This document shows positions 42,291-52,847 of a stretch of 64,000 nt of DNA, piece by piece. Under the pieces are notes generated by a model. That model searched no databases. It saw only the letters and a program-made list of their open reading frames with translations, and had not been told where the DNA came from. Position 1 is the stretch's first letter. Each line of letters starts with the position of its first letter. The stretch covers positions 1,302,001 through 1,366,000 of the forward strand of contig JACTVC010000007.1 of the NCBI GenBank assembly GCA_018417955.1, in the 5' to 3' direction. The stretch is from Laccaria trichodermophora (lineage: Eukaryota; Basidiomycota; Agaricomycetes; Agaricales; Hydnangiaceae). A program made the position numbers and the translations under genes.

Positions 42291-45138
42291 CATTCTGCTG
42301 CTTTCATGTCGGCTGGCAAAGTCACTCATTCCATCACCTTCACTTGTAGTGTTGCCAACTGAGACAGGTTCTTCGGCCTCTGGGGTGGATTCCATGACTA
42401 GTGGGCTCTTGGAGACCTTGCATTCACCTTTGCTTTTCCGCTGCTTTCCTCCCTTGCCCTTCCATGGCAATTCTTCAACCCTGTTATTGTTAGATTGGAT
42501 TGAGTGGAGGGCAGACATTGACTTTCTCTTTGAGAAAGAAGGGTCACCTTGGCAGTCCTCCACATCACCATCATCATCCCCTTGAATCGTTTTGCCAATA
42601 ACAGTTGCAACAGGTCTATGGAGCAACTAATGAGCAGTGGAAAAAAGTGAAAATATTGAACTAATTACCTTCACCCATGTTCTTGTCAAGAAAGGCATCA
42701 AGCATGTCGTGCTTGCTGCTTGCCATACCACCAAGCATCATGTCCAATGTTTGGTCTGCCAGGATATGGTAAATTATAATGTTTTTTCCCTGGGACTACC
42801 ACCAAACCCGGACATCAATTTGCTGTTCGTCCTGAGAGCTCCATGTTTGGTCCTGTCCAAGATGTAATTAGCATACTTGTGAAGTAGATGGAAAAAGACG
42901 TACAATGTAGACCATGCAGTTGCAAAAAGCAAGGTTTAGGCTGGCAGAGCCACAGAGGAGATGATGAGGACCTTGCAGGTGGTTGACTCCTTGAATGCTG
43001 TGACAATGCTGGCTCGGATATTGTAACTCTGGCTACCATCAATCACCTTGGTCTCTATGCCATAGAGTGAAAGGCACTTTTACAAGGAATCAATAACAAG
43101 TTTATGCAGAAATAAACAGCCTTACTTGAGCCAGCACTTCCCACAGGGACAGGAGTTGGAAGATAATGATTTTCATAGTCTGAGTAAACCTGGGTAATGC
43201 CACCATCCCATATGCAACTCAGCTCTCAACCATCCCAGATTCCCAGGAAGGGATAGCATTCATATGTAGCCATTTGAGCTTCCACTGACTCTGATACACT
43301 GACATTGTACTTCATTTAAAACTCACTCTTGAGACCCATCCTTGGCAGGAGAAATTTTGATGTGCCCCAGCTCTCTGGATTCATCCAGAATGTTGGAACT
43401 AACTTTTTCAACTGCAACAGTACAGACCACAACCAAAACCATCCTGTCTGTTGAAATTTTTTCTGAACCCCATGGTAAAGATCTTCACACTTTTTCTGTG
43501 CAGTACACAACCACCTCAGGCCACTTGAACTCATTGAACCCTGCTCCCATTGGTGACAGGACTTTTGGCACCAACCACCAGACCACCAACCATCCTATTC
43601 CTGCTTTCATTATCATTTAATTAGACAAAACCCAACACCCATTCTGGGCAAAAAATCACATGTGCATTCACTTTTGATCATTATGAGTAGTCATGTGTAT
43701 GATGAATTCATGCTCAATATGTTTGAGTTTATCATCTGTCCTTGGTGGTGCAATGAGAAGGGACACCTCTGACTTCAATGACCCAGATATATGCTTGGTC
43801 CATCCTTCCTTCAGCAGGAACTAGTTGAGTTTACAATAATTCTCCAGTTCAAGAACTTCATCTTCAGACCTGCCAAAACCATGGAAAGTGGACTTGAAGA
43901 GATCAAAATTGTTGCCAGCAACCTCCAATGCTGAGAGAGGCAGCTTTACTGGGAAGTAGCAGACTCTCTAGCCATGGATGAATGTCTGAATGTCTAAACA
44001 AGGGAGGAGAAATGGCCAATTCTGTCCACATTGACATTGGCCTTTTCACAAACATGGCTGCACCAAGAAGCTAGTTGATATAACCTCAATGAAAGTATGT
44101 GCAAATGGTGTATTTTTCAATTAGGATGGCCAAACCGAATATGGGTTCAATGATCTCAGGTGGGTGTATCATTTCTGTGACAAGTTCTGTGTACCTGATG
44201 TTGAGCTCCATCTCAAACACAGTTCCAACTTTGCATTAAGAGTGAAACTCCTGGAGATCAGTTGATACCATATCAGAGTGGTGCATATGAGGCCTCAAGA
44301 TTTATAATGTATAGCATACACCTTAGCAGAGAATCATCAACAACTGAGTATTCATCTGGAATGACCATAAGTTTGTACTTGTTGGAAGGCCAAGAGGCAG
44401 GGATTTGGAAGCAAGGTTCCATATCGCTGGCTACACATCCTCCACATGGTGTGGAAGCTACAGGGATATCATCCCTGGAATTTGCATGAGACACTGGTGT
44501 CTTGGATGCAGCTGAGATGTTTGGAGAATGACTTAAGAGTGAAATGGTGGAAATTATTGCAAGTGTCCCATAAATATCCAGATCAAGATTGGATATTGTA
44601 AAGGAATTTCGAGAATCAACCAGACAAGACTAGACAATAAGACAGACAGTGGCATAGAACTATAATACAAGTAACAGTTACAATTGCAATCAATGAAGGA
44701 GAGAGAACAATACCCATACTTACTCTGAGCTATCTTTCTTGGATCTCTTGCTCTTCTTCTTAGTAATGATGTACTTGGTTTTCCCCTTTCCTCCCCTCTT
44801 TCCACCTTTTCCTGGTGATGGAGCAGCCTTAGCCTTTCCACCTTGCCCTCTCCCTCGTGCTGCTCTGCCCAGCTCCCCAGACATGTCATCACCACCGGTG
44901 GTGTTGTCAATGGCTTCGTTGTCAGTGTTGGTGTTGGTGTTGGTGTCATTGTTGTTGTCATCCTTCTTTTTTAGCTTGCTTGCCCCCTCATCTGCATTGG
45001 ATTGGAATCGTTTCTGACCTTTCTTGGGTTTGGGTGACTTGACAGGTGATGGTGCGCTATCTGGCTCAGATTCATGATCAGGAGCTGTGGTGGTGGTCCT
45101 TCGTGCAGAGCGACGTGGCTGGGAGGTTGGAGCTGACA
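42232..45138 (-). CDS. Unrecognised multi-exon gene, KDZ-neighbourhood type
   Basis: The probable start is the ATG at 45138 (MSAPTSQPRRSARRTTT), giving a basic/acidic disordered exon to about 44722 that ends at a GTAAGTATGG donor. A second coding segment (about 44334-44530) has CGGCVASDM and PDEYSVVDDSLL and a GTGTATGC donor. Further coding-like blocks, in changing frames, include GFGRSEDEVLELENY near 43870 and ISGSLKSEVSLLIAPPR near 43760. The last exon (42232-42626) is Ser/Glu/Lys-rich and ends QMEDLNIDKDLQGA. Several blocks need intron or frameshift corrections, so it may be a pseudogene. The N-terminal style matches the first exon in the inverted-repeat arms. Confidence 0.4.
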
Positions 45139-45289
45139 TGGTGGAAGAGGGGAAGCAAGAATGGGAAAGGGAATGTGGTGGGAGGGAAGAATGAACAACT
45201 CTCCCACACAACGTGTCATGTCAGACATATAAGGTACCATACAAAGGGCATGATAAATGTTATTATATTACAATAAATTCCAAAAAAAA

Positions 45290-46065
45290 AATTACGTGGG
45301 CAGTAAGGGCCATGCCTGGGTGGCGAGTGGATATTCATGGGCAGGGCCATTGGTGTTGTGTGTGGGGCTTTTCGTTTGCAGGCGGTCGTCGTTGTTTGTG
45401 GGCGCTGGGTCATTTTTCGTGGGTCCGAGGGCTTGTTTGTGGGTGATGTTCGTCAGTGGGCGGTGTGTGTTGTTGATGGGTGGTGTGTGTTGTTGATGGG
45501 CGTTGTTGTCCTCGGAGGGTGGTGGGTAGATGCTGGGGGGTGTGCGAGCTGTTTTGCACAGGCGGTGGTCTCCGTTCATGTGCGTTGGTTCGTTTTTTGG
45601 GGGCGCTAAACGATGTTGGGGGGTGTGCATTGTCGATGGGCATCGACGTCCTTGGAGGGTGGGGGGTAGATGCTGGGGGGTGTGCAAGCTGTTTTGCACA
45701 GGCGGTGGTCCTAGTTCGTGTGCGTTGGTTCGTTTTTGGGGGTGCTAAACATTGTTGGGGGGTGTGGTAATGTTCGTGGTGGGCGGTGTGCACTGTCGAT
45801 GGGCGCTGTCGTCCTCAGTGGGTCAGAACAAGAGTGCAATGTGGGGGGGGAGCTCACTGTTTGTCGTTGTGGGTGCCGAGTTTTCTTCATGGGCGCTGGG
45901 TGCTCGTTCATGGGTGGTGCGTGCTCGTTTGTGGGTGGTGCATGCTCGTTTGTGGGCAGTGGGCGTCATTTGTGGGTGTTGTCGTCATTGGAGGGTGGGG
46001 GGCTGGTGTCATTGATGGGTTTTGGGCCTTGTTTGTCGTTCGTGGGTGCCAGCGCGGCGTGGTAC
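45290..46065 (+). repeat. GT-skewed CpG-rich block
   Basis: GT/GGGT-rich low-complexity sequence with many TGTCGTT and GGGCG units; open frames in several registers are artefacts. It resembles the blocks inside copies i, iv and vii, but no termini of its own were found. Two internal copies of TGGGGGGTGTGCRAGCTG and flanking sequence (about 45520-45600 and 45660-45740) show local tandem duplication. Confidence 0.6.
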
Positions 46066-46070
46066 CTGTA

Positions 46071-47710
46071 CTGTACTTTTTGATGCCCTACATATTCCTG
46101 CAGGAATGGGTCCATTCCGCTGGATTCCACTGGATTCCACAGGAATAGACTGGAATCCACAGGAATGGACTGGAATCCTCTGGAATGGGCCTGGATTCCA
46201 CCAGATTCTGTGTGTATATAAACTGACTTTTGTAGTCTATCAGCGTTATTATCCCTTTTAGGGTATACACCTTCCTTTTTGGGTCAAATTTCCCATGATA
46301 CAATAGTTGTAGCCCTTTCTCTTAGCTTTGTAAATGTGTTGAAATCATATTATTTGGTGTTGTTTTCATGGAGAAAAGTACAAAATACAAAAAAAAACGC
46401 GACACTTTTGAAAATCTTTTACCTCATATATCCACAATGGGAGTACTTCAGAACACAATTCAACCACATTTGGGAAGCTACAGTGCAGGGCTACAACTTT
46501 TGTTTTTTGACCATTTTTGGTAATTGGTCATGTGACCATCATCCTGACATCCCATTGAATGAACCCTGACAAGCAGAATCCTCATTATCTTGAATTTCTT
46601 GACTTTTTGGTCATACAAGATCATATTTCCTTTCATAGATATATATAAATGACCCTGATATGGACCCTGAAGGCAGTGCCTCATATTGTATACAGTGCAT
46701 ATACCAACTCTATTTTTTTGTGAGTGTTCTGCTATTCTTTTACTAGAAATACTTAAATTTCCTTTTTTGGATTTGTACCCTGAACCTGACAACAGCTATT
46801 TGGAAATGTGGACAGACCATGTAAACAGTACCCCAACATTGTCAACAATGGTTAACATCATGTCTCTGCTGTTTTTCTGTTTTTCTGGTTATATTTGCAC
46901 TAATTACCATATTTGGAAATGTGCACAGACCATGTAAACATTACTCCAACATTGTCAATAACAGTTAACACCATGTGTATACCTTTTCCCGTTCTTTTCT
47001 GATCTTCTGGCTATATTTGCATTAATTACCATATTTGGAAATGTGCACAGACCATGTAAACAGTACCCCAACATTGTTAACAAGAGTCTACATCATATTT
47101 ATTCTTTTTTCTTGATTTTCTGGCTATAGTTGCATAAATTACCATATTTGGAAATGCGCACAGACCATGTAAGCAATACCCCAACAACATCACCAATAGT
47201 GAGCACCATCCCTATATTTTTTCTGTCTTTTTTTCCTGATTTTCTGGTTATATTTGCATTAATTACCATATTAGGAAATGCGCACAGACCATGTAAACAG
47301 TACCCCAACATCATTACCACCATCCCTATTTTTTTTCTGATTTTATTGTTAATTTTTATCTGAAAATATAGAACTTGCCATATTTGGCAATTTTTAGTGC
47401 TCATTCCGGTCACTGGATTCCAGTGCCATTCCGTTCTGGTGCATTCCAGGGACTGTTCTGGTGAAAATCCCGGAATATCAATATTCTGTGGCTGGAGTGA
47501 AATTTTGGCTGGTAAATTCCACTGGAATGGCACTGGAATCCGCTGGAATGACCGGAATCCGGCAGATTCCACTGGAATGAAGTCTTTATTAAGCTCTTGG
47601 CTCCAAAATATCCAATGAAGTTCATTCCTGTGCCATTCCTGTGGATTCCACTGGAATCCAGTGGAATGCCTTCATTCCTGCAGGAATCAGTGGGGCATGA
47701 TGAAGTACTG
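46071..47710 (+). mobile_element. 1.64-kb element related to v-a (copy v-b)
   Basis: The left end CTGTACTTTTTGATGCCC is the same as v-a and the right end reads GGGGCATGATGAAGTACTG, so both ends are of the CAGTACTT type. The interior matches v-a closely, including the tandem array. Flanks (TACCTGTA and TGCACATA) do not form a target duplication. A GAAGTCTTTATTA stretch near 47578 may be a buried GAGGTC-type end. The structure suggests recombination between two copies. Confidence 0.6.
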
Positions 47711-47719
47711 TGCACATAT

Positions 47720-48216
47720 AGGCAAAAAGTAATACAATTTTTTCTCAGAGCTCACCTTCCTGCCAGTTTATTGTCCCTCCCTTTCTATAGTCCTGTCTCC
47801 AGGGTAACCCACTGCACCCTCAGGAAGCCTTCATGGATAACTGTATCCAGCCTGCATACAAGTTTGCCTGGTGGAATACTCACATTACCTTTCCACCAGA
47901 GGGCATTGACCCACTTCTGCAAAGGTCATACAATTGGTTCAGATGGATGGCTAAGGGTGGTCTGCCAATCAAGTACCCTGACACAGAGACCTCCATGCTG
48001 ACACTGGCTGAAGTTCAGCACATCAAGACCCAGTTGGAGAATGCTCAGGATCGTCTCCTTGAATGTATTAAGTGTGCTGAAGCTGAGGAAGAGTGGGTCA
48101 CCAATCAGATTTCAGGTTGGGAGGAAATTGTACAGCAGTCTGCTCTTATTGGCCTAATGAGGCATCACATGAACATATCAGTGCTGAGGCCAAGGAAGTT
48201 TGGGTTGGATTTGTAA
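47720..48216 (+). CDS. C-terminal exon of an unrecognised gene
   Basis: The frame (at least 47833-48216) encodes YKFAWWNTHITFPPEG, a segment LLQRSYNWFRWMAKGG and a Glu-rich helix (QLENAQDRLLECIKCAEAEEE), ending RPRKFGLDL and TAA. It is convergent with the TET/JBP gene, with only about 10 bp between stops. Its upstream part was probably displaced by copy v-b. I do not recognise the family, but the clean frame suggests a real exon. Confidence 0.45.
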
Positions 48217-48226
48217 TTCATTGTTA

Positions 48227-50230
48227 TTAGTTACTGGACAAATTATATATTAAGTCTGCTATGGTCAACCACTGAGGTGTCTTCACCCCAAGCCTTTCCC
48301 CAACCTTTTTGTGCCAAAAGTGAGCTAAACAGGCCTGGTCACCCAGCACAGGACAAACACCATATTGTAAAACATTGCCAGCCAAGGCAACAACCATCCC
48401 AGAGTCATAAACAAGGCTAAACCCAAGGCCAGCTACATGACACTGGCCTCCTGTGTAGTTTCCAATAGTGAGCAACAAGTCCAAAGACTCCCTATACCCC
48501 TTTACATTGGTGGTGCACAATCCTGCATATTCTTATACATTTGAATAGAGAATGTCTATGCAATTCTGGTGCACTTTTCCTCTTGTAAATCGGTGGAGAA
48601 ATGACTGAGCTACATCATTTACAAGTTTGGGCTATCTATAACTGGTGGCCAAAACAGGCACCTTTCCAATTTGGCAGACTGGTGATGCTTTCCCAGATAG
48701 CTCAAACTTGTAAACGATGTAGCTCAGTCATTTCTCCACCGATTTACAAGAGGAAAAGTGCACCAGAATTGCATAGACATTCTCTATTCAAATGTATAAG
48801 AATATGCAGTATATTTTACTTTGGTGGCTATGCAGGACCTATTAGCCCAAGGTTGCCTCTCGAGCTATAGAGCTTCACAATGGATAGGATTTGGGCTTAG
48901 GTTTGCAGAGACAAAATCATCGATTACTATGTGGTCCCAATCCTACGGGTTCAAAATTTTAATTACTAGCCTTTAACCATGTTAAAGTACCGATTTTCAA
49001 GGGTATCTCGGCACAGGGGCCACAAATAAAATTTCTGGACCCGTAGATCGATTGGAATTTAAATTTTAAGTAAAATCCGTCTGCAAATCATGTTCATACG
49101 TGCTGTTGTTGAAAAGTTATATTCCAATCTCTTCAGACTGCCTGATTTGGCAGGGAAAACAGACTGATTTCGCATTTTTGGAGCAATATATGCAATTGCC
49201 ACATGGAAAACTCTCTGAATGGATTCATTCACTTAATTCAGTCAAACCCATTGCAAAAAATATATTGAATTGGTGTTGTAGAGAGTACAAGGTCAATGTC
49301 TCAAGAAATTGGGCCTGTGACGCTCTGTCACAGCATGTCACTGGTCGTCACACATACCGAGGATTGTGCACCACCATTTACATCTCAGTGATCAATTGTC
49401 TCTCAGTTCAGTATGACTGAAAGACTGGTGAAAGGCATGGCCCAAACATGAAGAGCAATATTGATAGGATTGTTCAACACCTTGGCATGATCAGCAAGCT
49501 TCTTGAAGGTGGCTAAACCAGACTCAAAAATATCAGGTTGTATGATGGCATAGATTGCACCAACAATTGCATTGGCCAATAGGACATTCTGGAGGTAAGT
49601 TGAATTAGCACGTTCCTGAATATTGGCTGATGCATGTAGTGGATCCTCGTGACCTTCATGACCTTGAGAAAACCACTGGGTGATAAATTGACAATCCCAG
49701 TGACCCATTCATTCTGGGGGTGGCAATCCCACCAACTCCCATTACTTCTCTTTTTGGGGCTCAAAGAACCTGTGTGATGCCAAATAAATGACTAGTAAAG
49801 TGAGGAAAGTCTGAGGGCATAATGAAGTTAAAGTAATTACCTGAAGCTGTTCTGAGAACATTTGAGGAAAGTACCAAAGTAAAATGTGACCCTGCTGGTC
49901 AGTTATATGGCATGGTTGATCTAGGTAGGGGATATCGGACCTGGCTGTTTTGTAGATTGGTGGGAATCGTGCCAAGAGTTTCTTCTCCAACTCCTCATTG
50001 CTTCCACTCTGTCTTGGTGACAAGTTGGCAATGTAGTCCCAGACATCCCAAGTAGTCGTATCTGTCCACAACTTAGTCAAGATTGGCTGGCTAGAAGTGA
50101 GACATACATGAAGATTTGAATGCTTCTTGGAGCATGTTAATTACCCTTTCCACAGATGCTTGGGGCTCCGGCTCCAACCATGGTGGTGGAGCAGGATGAG
50201 GAACACTTGGGTTATGTGAAGACCACAACT
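48227..50230 (-). pseudogene. TET/JBP-type 2-oxoglutarate/Fe(II) dioxygenase, decayed
   Basis: Minus-strand blocks in order: a Pro-rich start (about 50130-50230), GHILLWYFPQMFSEQLQ with an intron of about 70 bp, then INLSP-like VNLSPSGF/GHEDPLHASA, YLQNVLLANAIVGAIYAIIQPDIF, LHVWAMPFTSLSVILN, then NxETIDHxDVNGG carrying the HxD iron motif, and after an interruption LLLTIGNYTGGQCHVAGLGFSL, VALAGNVLQYGV and GDQACLAHFW. This is the core order of basidiomycete TET/JBP proteins, which oxidise 5-methylcytosine and are often found with KDZ transposons. TGA codons flank the HxD residues where Arg is expected, the distal His is Tyr (LQYGV), and the 2OG Arg appears lost. The core is also split by about 840 bp at 48520-49360. 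Confidence 0.75.
48523..48809. mobile_element. Fold-back element with 115-bp arms
   Basis: Positions 48523-48637 and 48695-48809 are inverted repeats with about two mismatches and no indels, around a 57-nt loop. It sits inside the interruption of the TET/JBP core. GGTGGTGCACAATCCT at 48509-48524 reappears inverted near 49363-49378, at the other edge of the interruption. No superfamily assigned. Confidence 0.75.
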
Positions 50231-50234
50231 GCCC

Positions 50235-51110
50235 TCTGAAGCATCAAGCTAGATCCCTTGTATATTGAAAGAAATTGCAGGCAGTCATAAACAAAAAAAA
50301 AGGATTTTTGACACTTTTAACTGCCAAAACATGAGGCTCAGGCATGGATTTATTTATTACATAGAACAGAGACATAATTCCAGGTCTGTCAGGGTCATAC
50401 TATGATTAGAATAGGATCAGTGTTTTTCCTGTCCAGTTGCACCAGGCCTTTCAGAATAGCCAACTAAGTACTGTCTGCTTATCTGTGCTGTAAGACAGGC
50501 TCAACAAGATTTTTCTTTTGATGTAAGATACAGGTAGTAATGGTATGACATGTTAAGAGACCCATGTTACACCACATGCCCTTTCATAATAGGTGAAATG
50601 GGGTTTGGATTGAGTAAAAAGAATGTACAGTAAGGTAACCCTCTCACCATCATCATTGACAATGGTCAAGAGTATCATCCCCTAATCAGCATGTTAGTGG
50701 GAAAAAGGAAGTACAAAGAGGATTGCTCACATCCGGCAACCTGCTGGTGGAGTCTATGCTTGCAAACTTGAGGTCACCACTACACATATTATACCAGACA
50801 TGGGTTCCTTTCTGACAAATCTCCAGCTGGTTACAACCAATGGAGATGTACAGAACATATGGGGTAGGGGCTGAGTGGAGAGATACCCAACAGACTCCAG
50901 ATTGTCATAGGGGTGAAGTTATTCATGTTGCAGATGAGGGGGTGGAGGAAGATGGGTTCTTGCAATGTGAGAGGGTTTTTAAAGGGGAAACACACACATT
51001 TTCAAGTTAAATTACAACCCTTGATGTAATTCTAAATCTCTAAATCAGAAGCATAAATGATGGCAGCACAAGCACTGTCTTGCAAATTTCCAAAAAGAGT
51101 TGAAAGAGTC
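50235..51110. other. No gene seen
   Basis: AT-rich sequence with short open frames only. An A-rich run at about 50288-50300 and purine-rich patches near 50930-50980 are the only notable composition features. Confidence 0.4.
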
Positions 51111-51120
51111 ATAAACATAA

Positions 51121-51169
51121 GCATGGCCAGGGATTGAACCTGGAAGCCAACTCTACCATTACACCATGC
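51121..51169 (-). ncRNA. tRNA-like sequence lacking an anticodon arm
   Basis: On the minus strand GCATGG and CCATGC can pair as a short acceptor stem, CCAGG-TTCAATC-CCTGG forms a perfect T arm with a B box, and TGGTGTAATGG is a perfect A box. Between them there is no room for an anticodon arm, so the whole is 49 nt. It lies just outside the element end at 51210. It could be a deleted tRNA gene or a SINE head. Confidence 0.5.
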
Positions 51170-51209
51170 TGGCTTCCACAGATTGTTGGTAAAGTAGTGC
51201 TGAGTTTAC

Positions 51210-51570
51210 AAGGTCTTTACCTTCCCCAGTATAATCCATATAGAATTCATGGAATCAATGTTGGCTGAGGGCACAGCCAGTTTCTGATTCCATGGACATC
51301 ATGGATTCCATATGGAATAATCCTGGAATGGTCATGGAAATTAATTCCATATAGAATGCAGGCATATCCACATATTCCATGGAGCAGTCCATATGGATTC
51401 CATGGAAGGAATTAATGACCATTATACCATTAGAATACATATAAATGTAGTATTTATACTGTCCTTACTATATATTTAAGTAAAAAAGAGAATTTGCACT
51501 TCAGAGAATTGAACCCTTGACATTGTCAATAATAGCAGCACTCAAGCCACCTGAGCCATGCAGGCTTTAT
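51210..51570 (-). mobile_element. KDZ/hAT-type element end (GGTCTTTACC) with ATTCCATATGGAAT words
   Basis: Starts AAGGTCTTTACCTTCCCCAG and continues with about 200 bp of ATTCCATATGGAAT and CCATGGAATC words, then an AT-rich spacer and a tRNA-like unit. The same words and spacer (CTAATGGTATAATGGTCATCC) occur at the end at 57892. The opposite CAGTACTT end was not found nearby in the right orientation. Confidence 0.6.
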
Positions 51571-51575
51571 TATAT
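51485..51575 (-). ncRNA. tRNA-like Pol III unit
   Basis: On the minus strand an A box TGGCTCAGGTG (51548-51558), B box GTTCAATTC (51506-51514) and T6 about 20 bases later. It points left, toward the element end at 51210. The A box region is nearly the same as that at 57572-57582. Confidence 0.62.
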
Positions 51576-51921
51576 GTTGTATGTTGATCTATCTTGCTGA
51601 ACATTGACTTAAGAATAACACAAATACTAGTTTACCTGCTCATTTCACCCTTCAGATTTTCCATTGGATCCGAAAAACAATGTTATACCACTCTAACTGC
51701 CACAAAAGGTAGTTATACTAGCACCATACTAACAAAGGCAGCACTCCCCCCTCCCTGCTTGGGTCTCAGCTCAAAGAAAACACTATGGGTCTTGGCCCCC
51801 TAAAGCTTGGAGGGACAGGGTGGTCAATGGGAATTGGGATTGTCTATTGGAAGACACTCCAGCAGGAAAACTCATTTGTGTCTGGAGAGGAAAGGTGCTC
51901 ATTGTTGCATGTGGACATGTA

Positions 51922-52697
51922 CAGTGACTCACTATAAGTTTTGCATCACTTAAAAAATACTATATCTTCCTCAACTTCTGGGGACTAGTTACCATATAAA
52001 TACAATAATATACAAATATTATATATACATCTTTGACATGAATATGAGGTCTGGATCTCATCCTCTGCTTTATGTAGGAAAAAGTGAAAAAATGAGGTTT
52101 TGAGAGTTTTACCAATACTTCATATGAGGGTCTAGAAAAATGTGAAGAATTAAGTACTTGCTGACTCAAGTATACAGAACTTTGAATAATATCAATTGGA
52201 TTAGCAGTTGTTGAGATATAGGTCTAAGGAAGGGGCTTGTTTTGGGTAGATCAAAAATGAGGTTTTGACAGTTTTACAAATACTTCATGTGAGAGTTGGA
52301 AAAATATATAGTACTAGCCTACTCAAGTATACAGAACCTTGAATCATTTCAATTGGAGTAGCGGTTGTTGAGATATAGGTGTAAGAATGGGCCTTGTTTC
52401 ATCATCTACCCAAAACAAGCCCTTTTCTTACACCTATATCTCAACAACCGCTAATCCAATTGAACTTAACTCTTCACATTTTTCTAGACCCTCATATGAA
52501 GTATTGGTAAAACTCTCAAAACCTCATTTGTTCACTTTTTCCCACATGAAGCAGAGGATGAGATCCAGACCTCATATTCATGTCAAAGATGTATATAGAA
52601 TATTTGTATATTATTGTATTTATATGGTAACTAGTCCCCAGAAGTTGAGGAAGATATGGTATTTTTTAAGTGGTGCAAAACTTATAGTGTGTCACTG
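51922..52697. mobile_element. Tc1/mariner-type MITE with long inverted repeats
   Basis: TA dinucleotides flank the element (51920-51921 and 52698-52699). Ends read CAGTGACTCACTATAAGTTTTG and, reversed, CAGTGACACACTATAAGTTTTG, and the inverted match extends over roughly 200 bp. CAGTG ends and a TA duplication are typical of Tc1/mariner elements. It has no ORF that could be a transposase. Confidence 0.78.
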
Positions 52698-52847
52698 TAA
52701 GTTTTGTTTTCTTCCCCAATCCATGAAACTGAGCAATTGAAATGTCACATGTAGCATGCAATGGTCAACAGTACCAGGATGAGCTGAAGGACATAAACCA
52801 GTATGCAAAATCTTCTAATTTGAATTGAACACTTAATATATTTCAGG

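Noticed and set aside
45292..46148. Several overlapping frames of 60-135 residues
   Set aside because: All come from the GT-skewed block; no splice structure or conserved motif.
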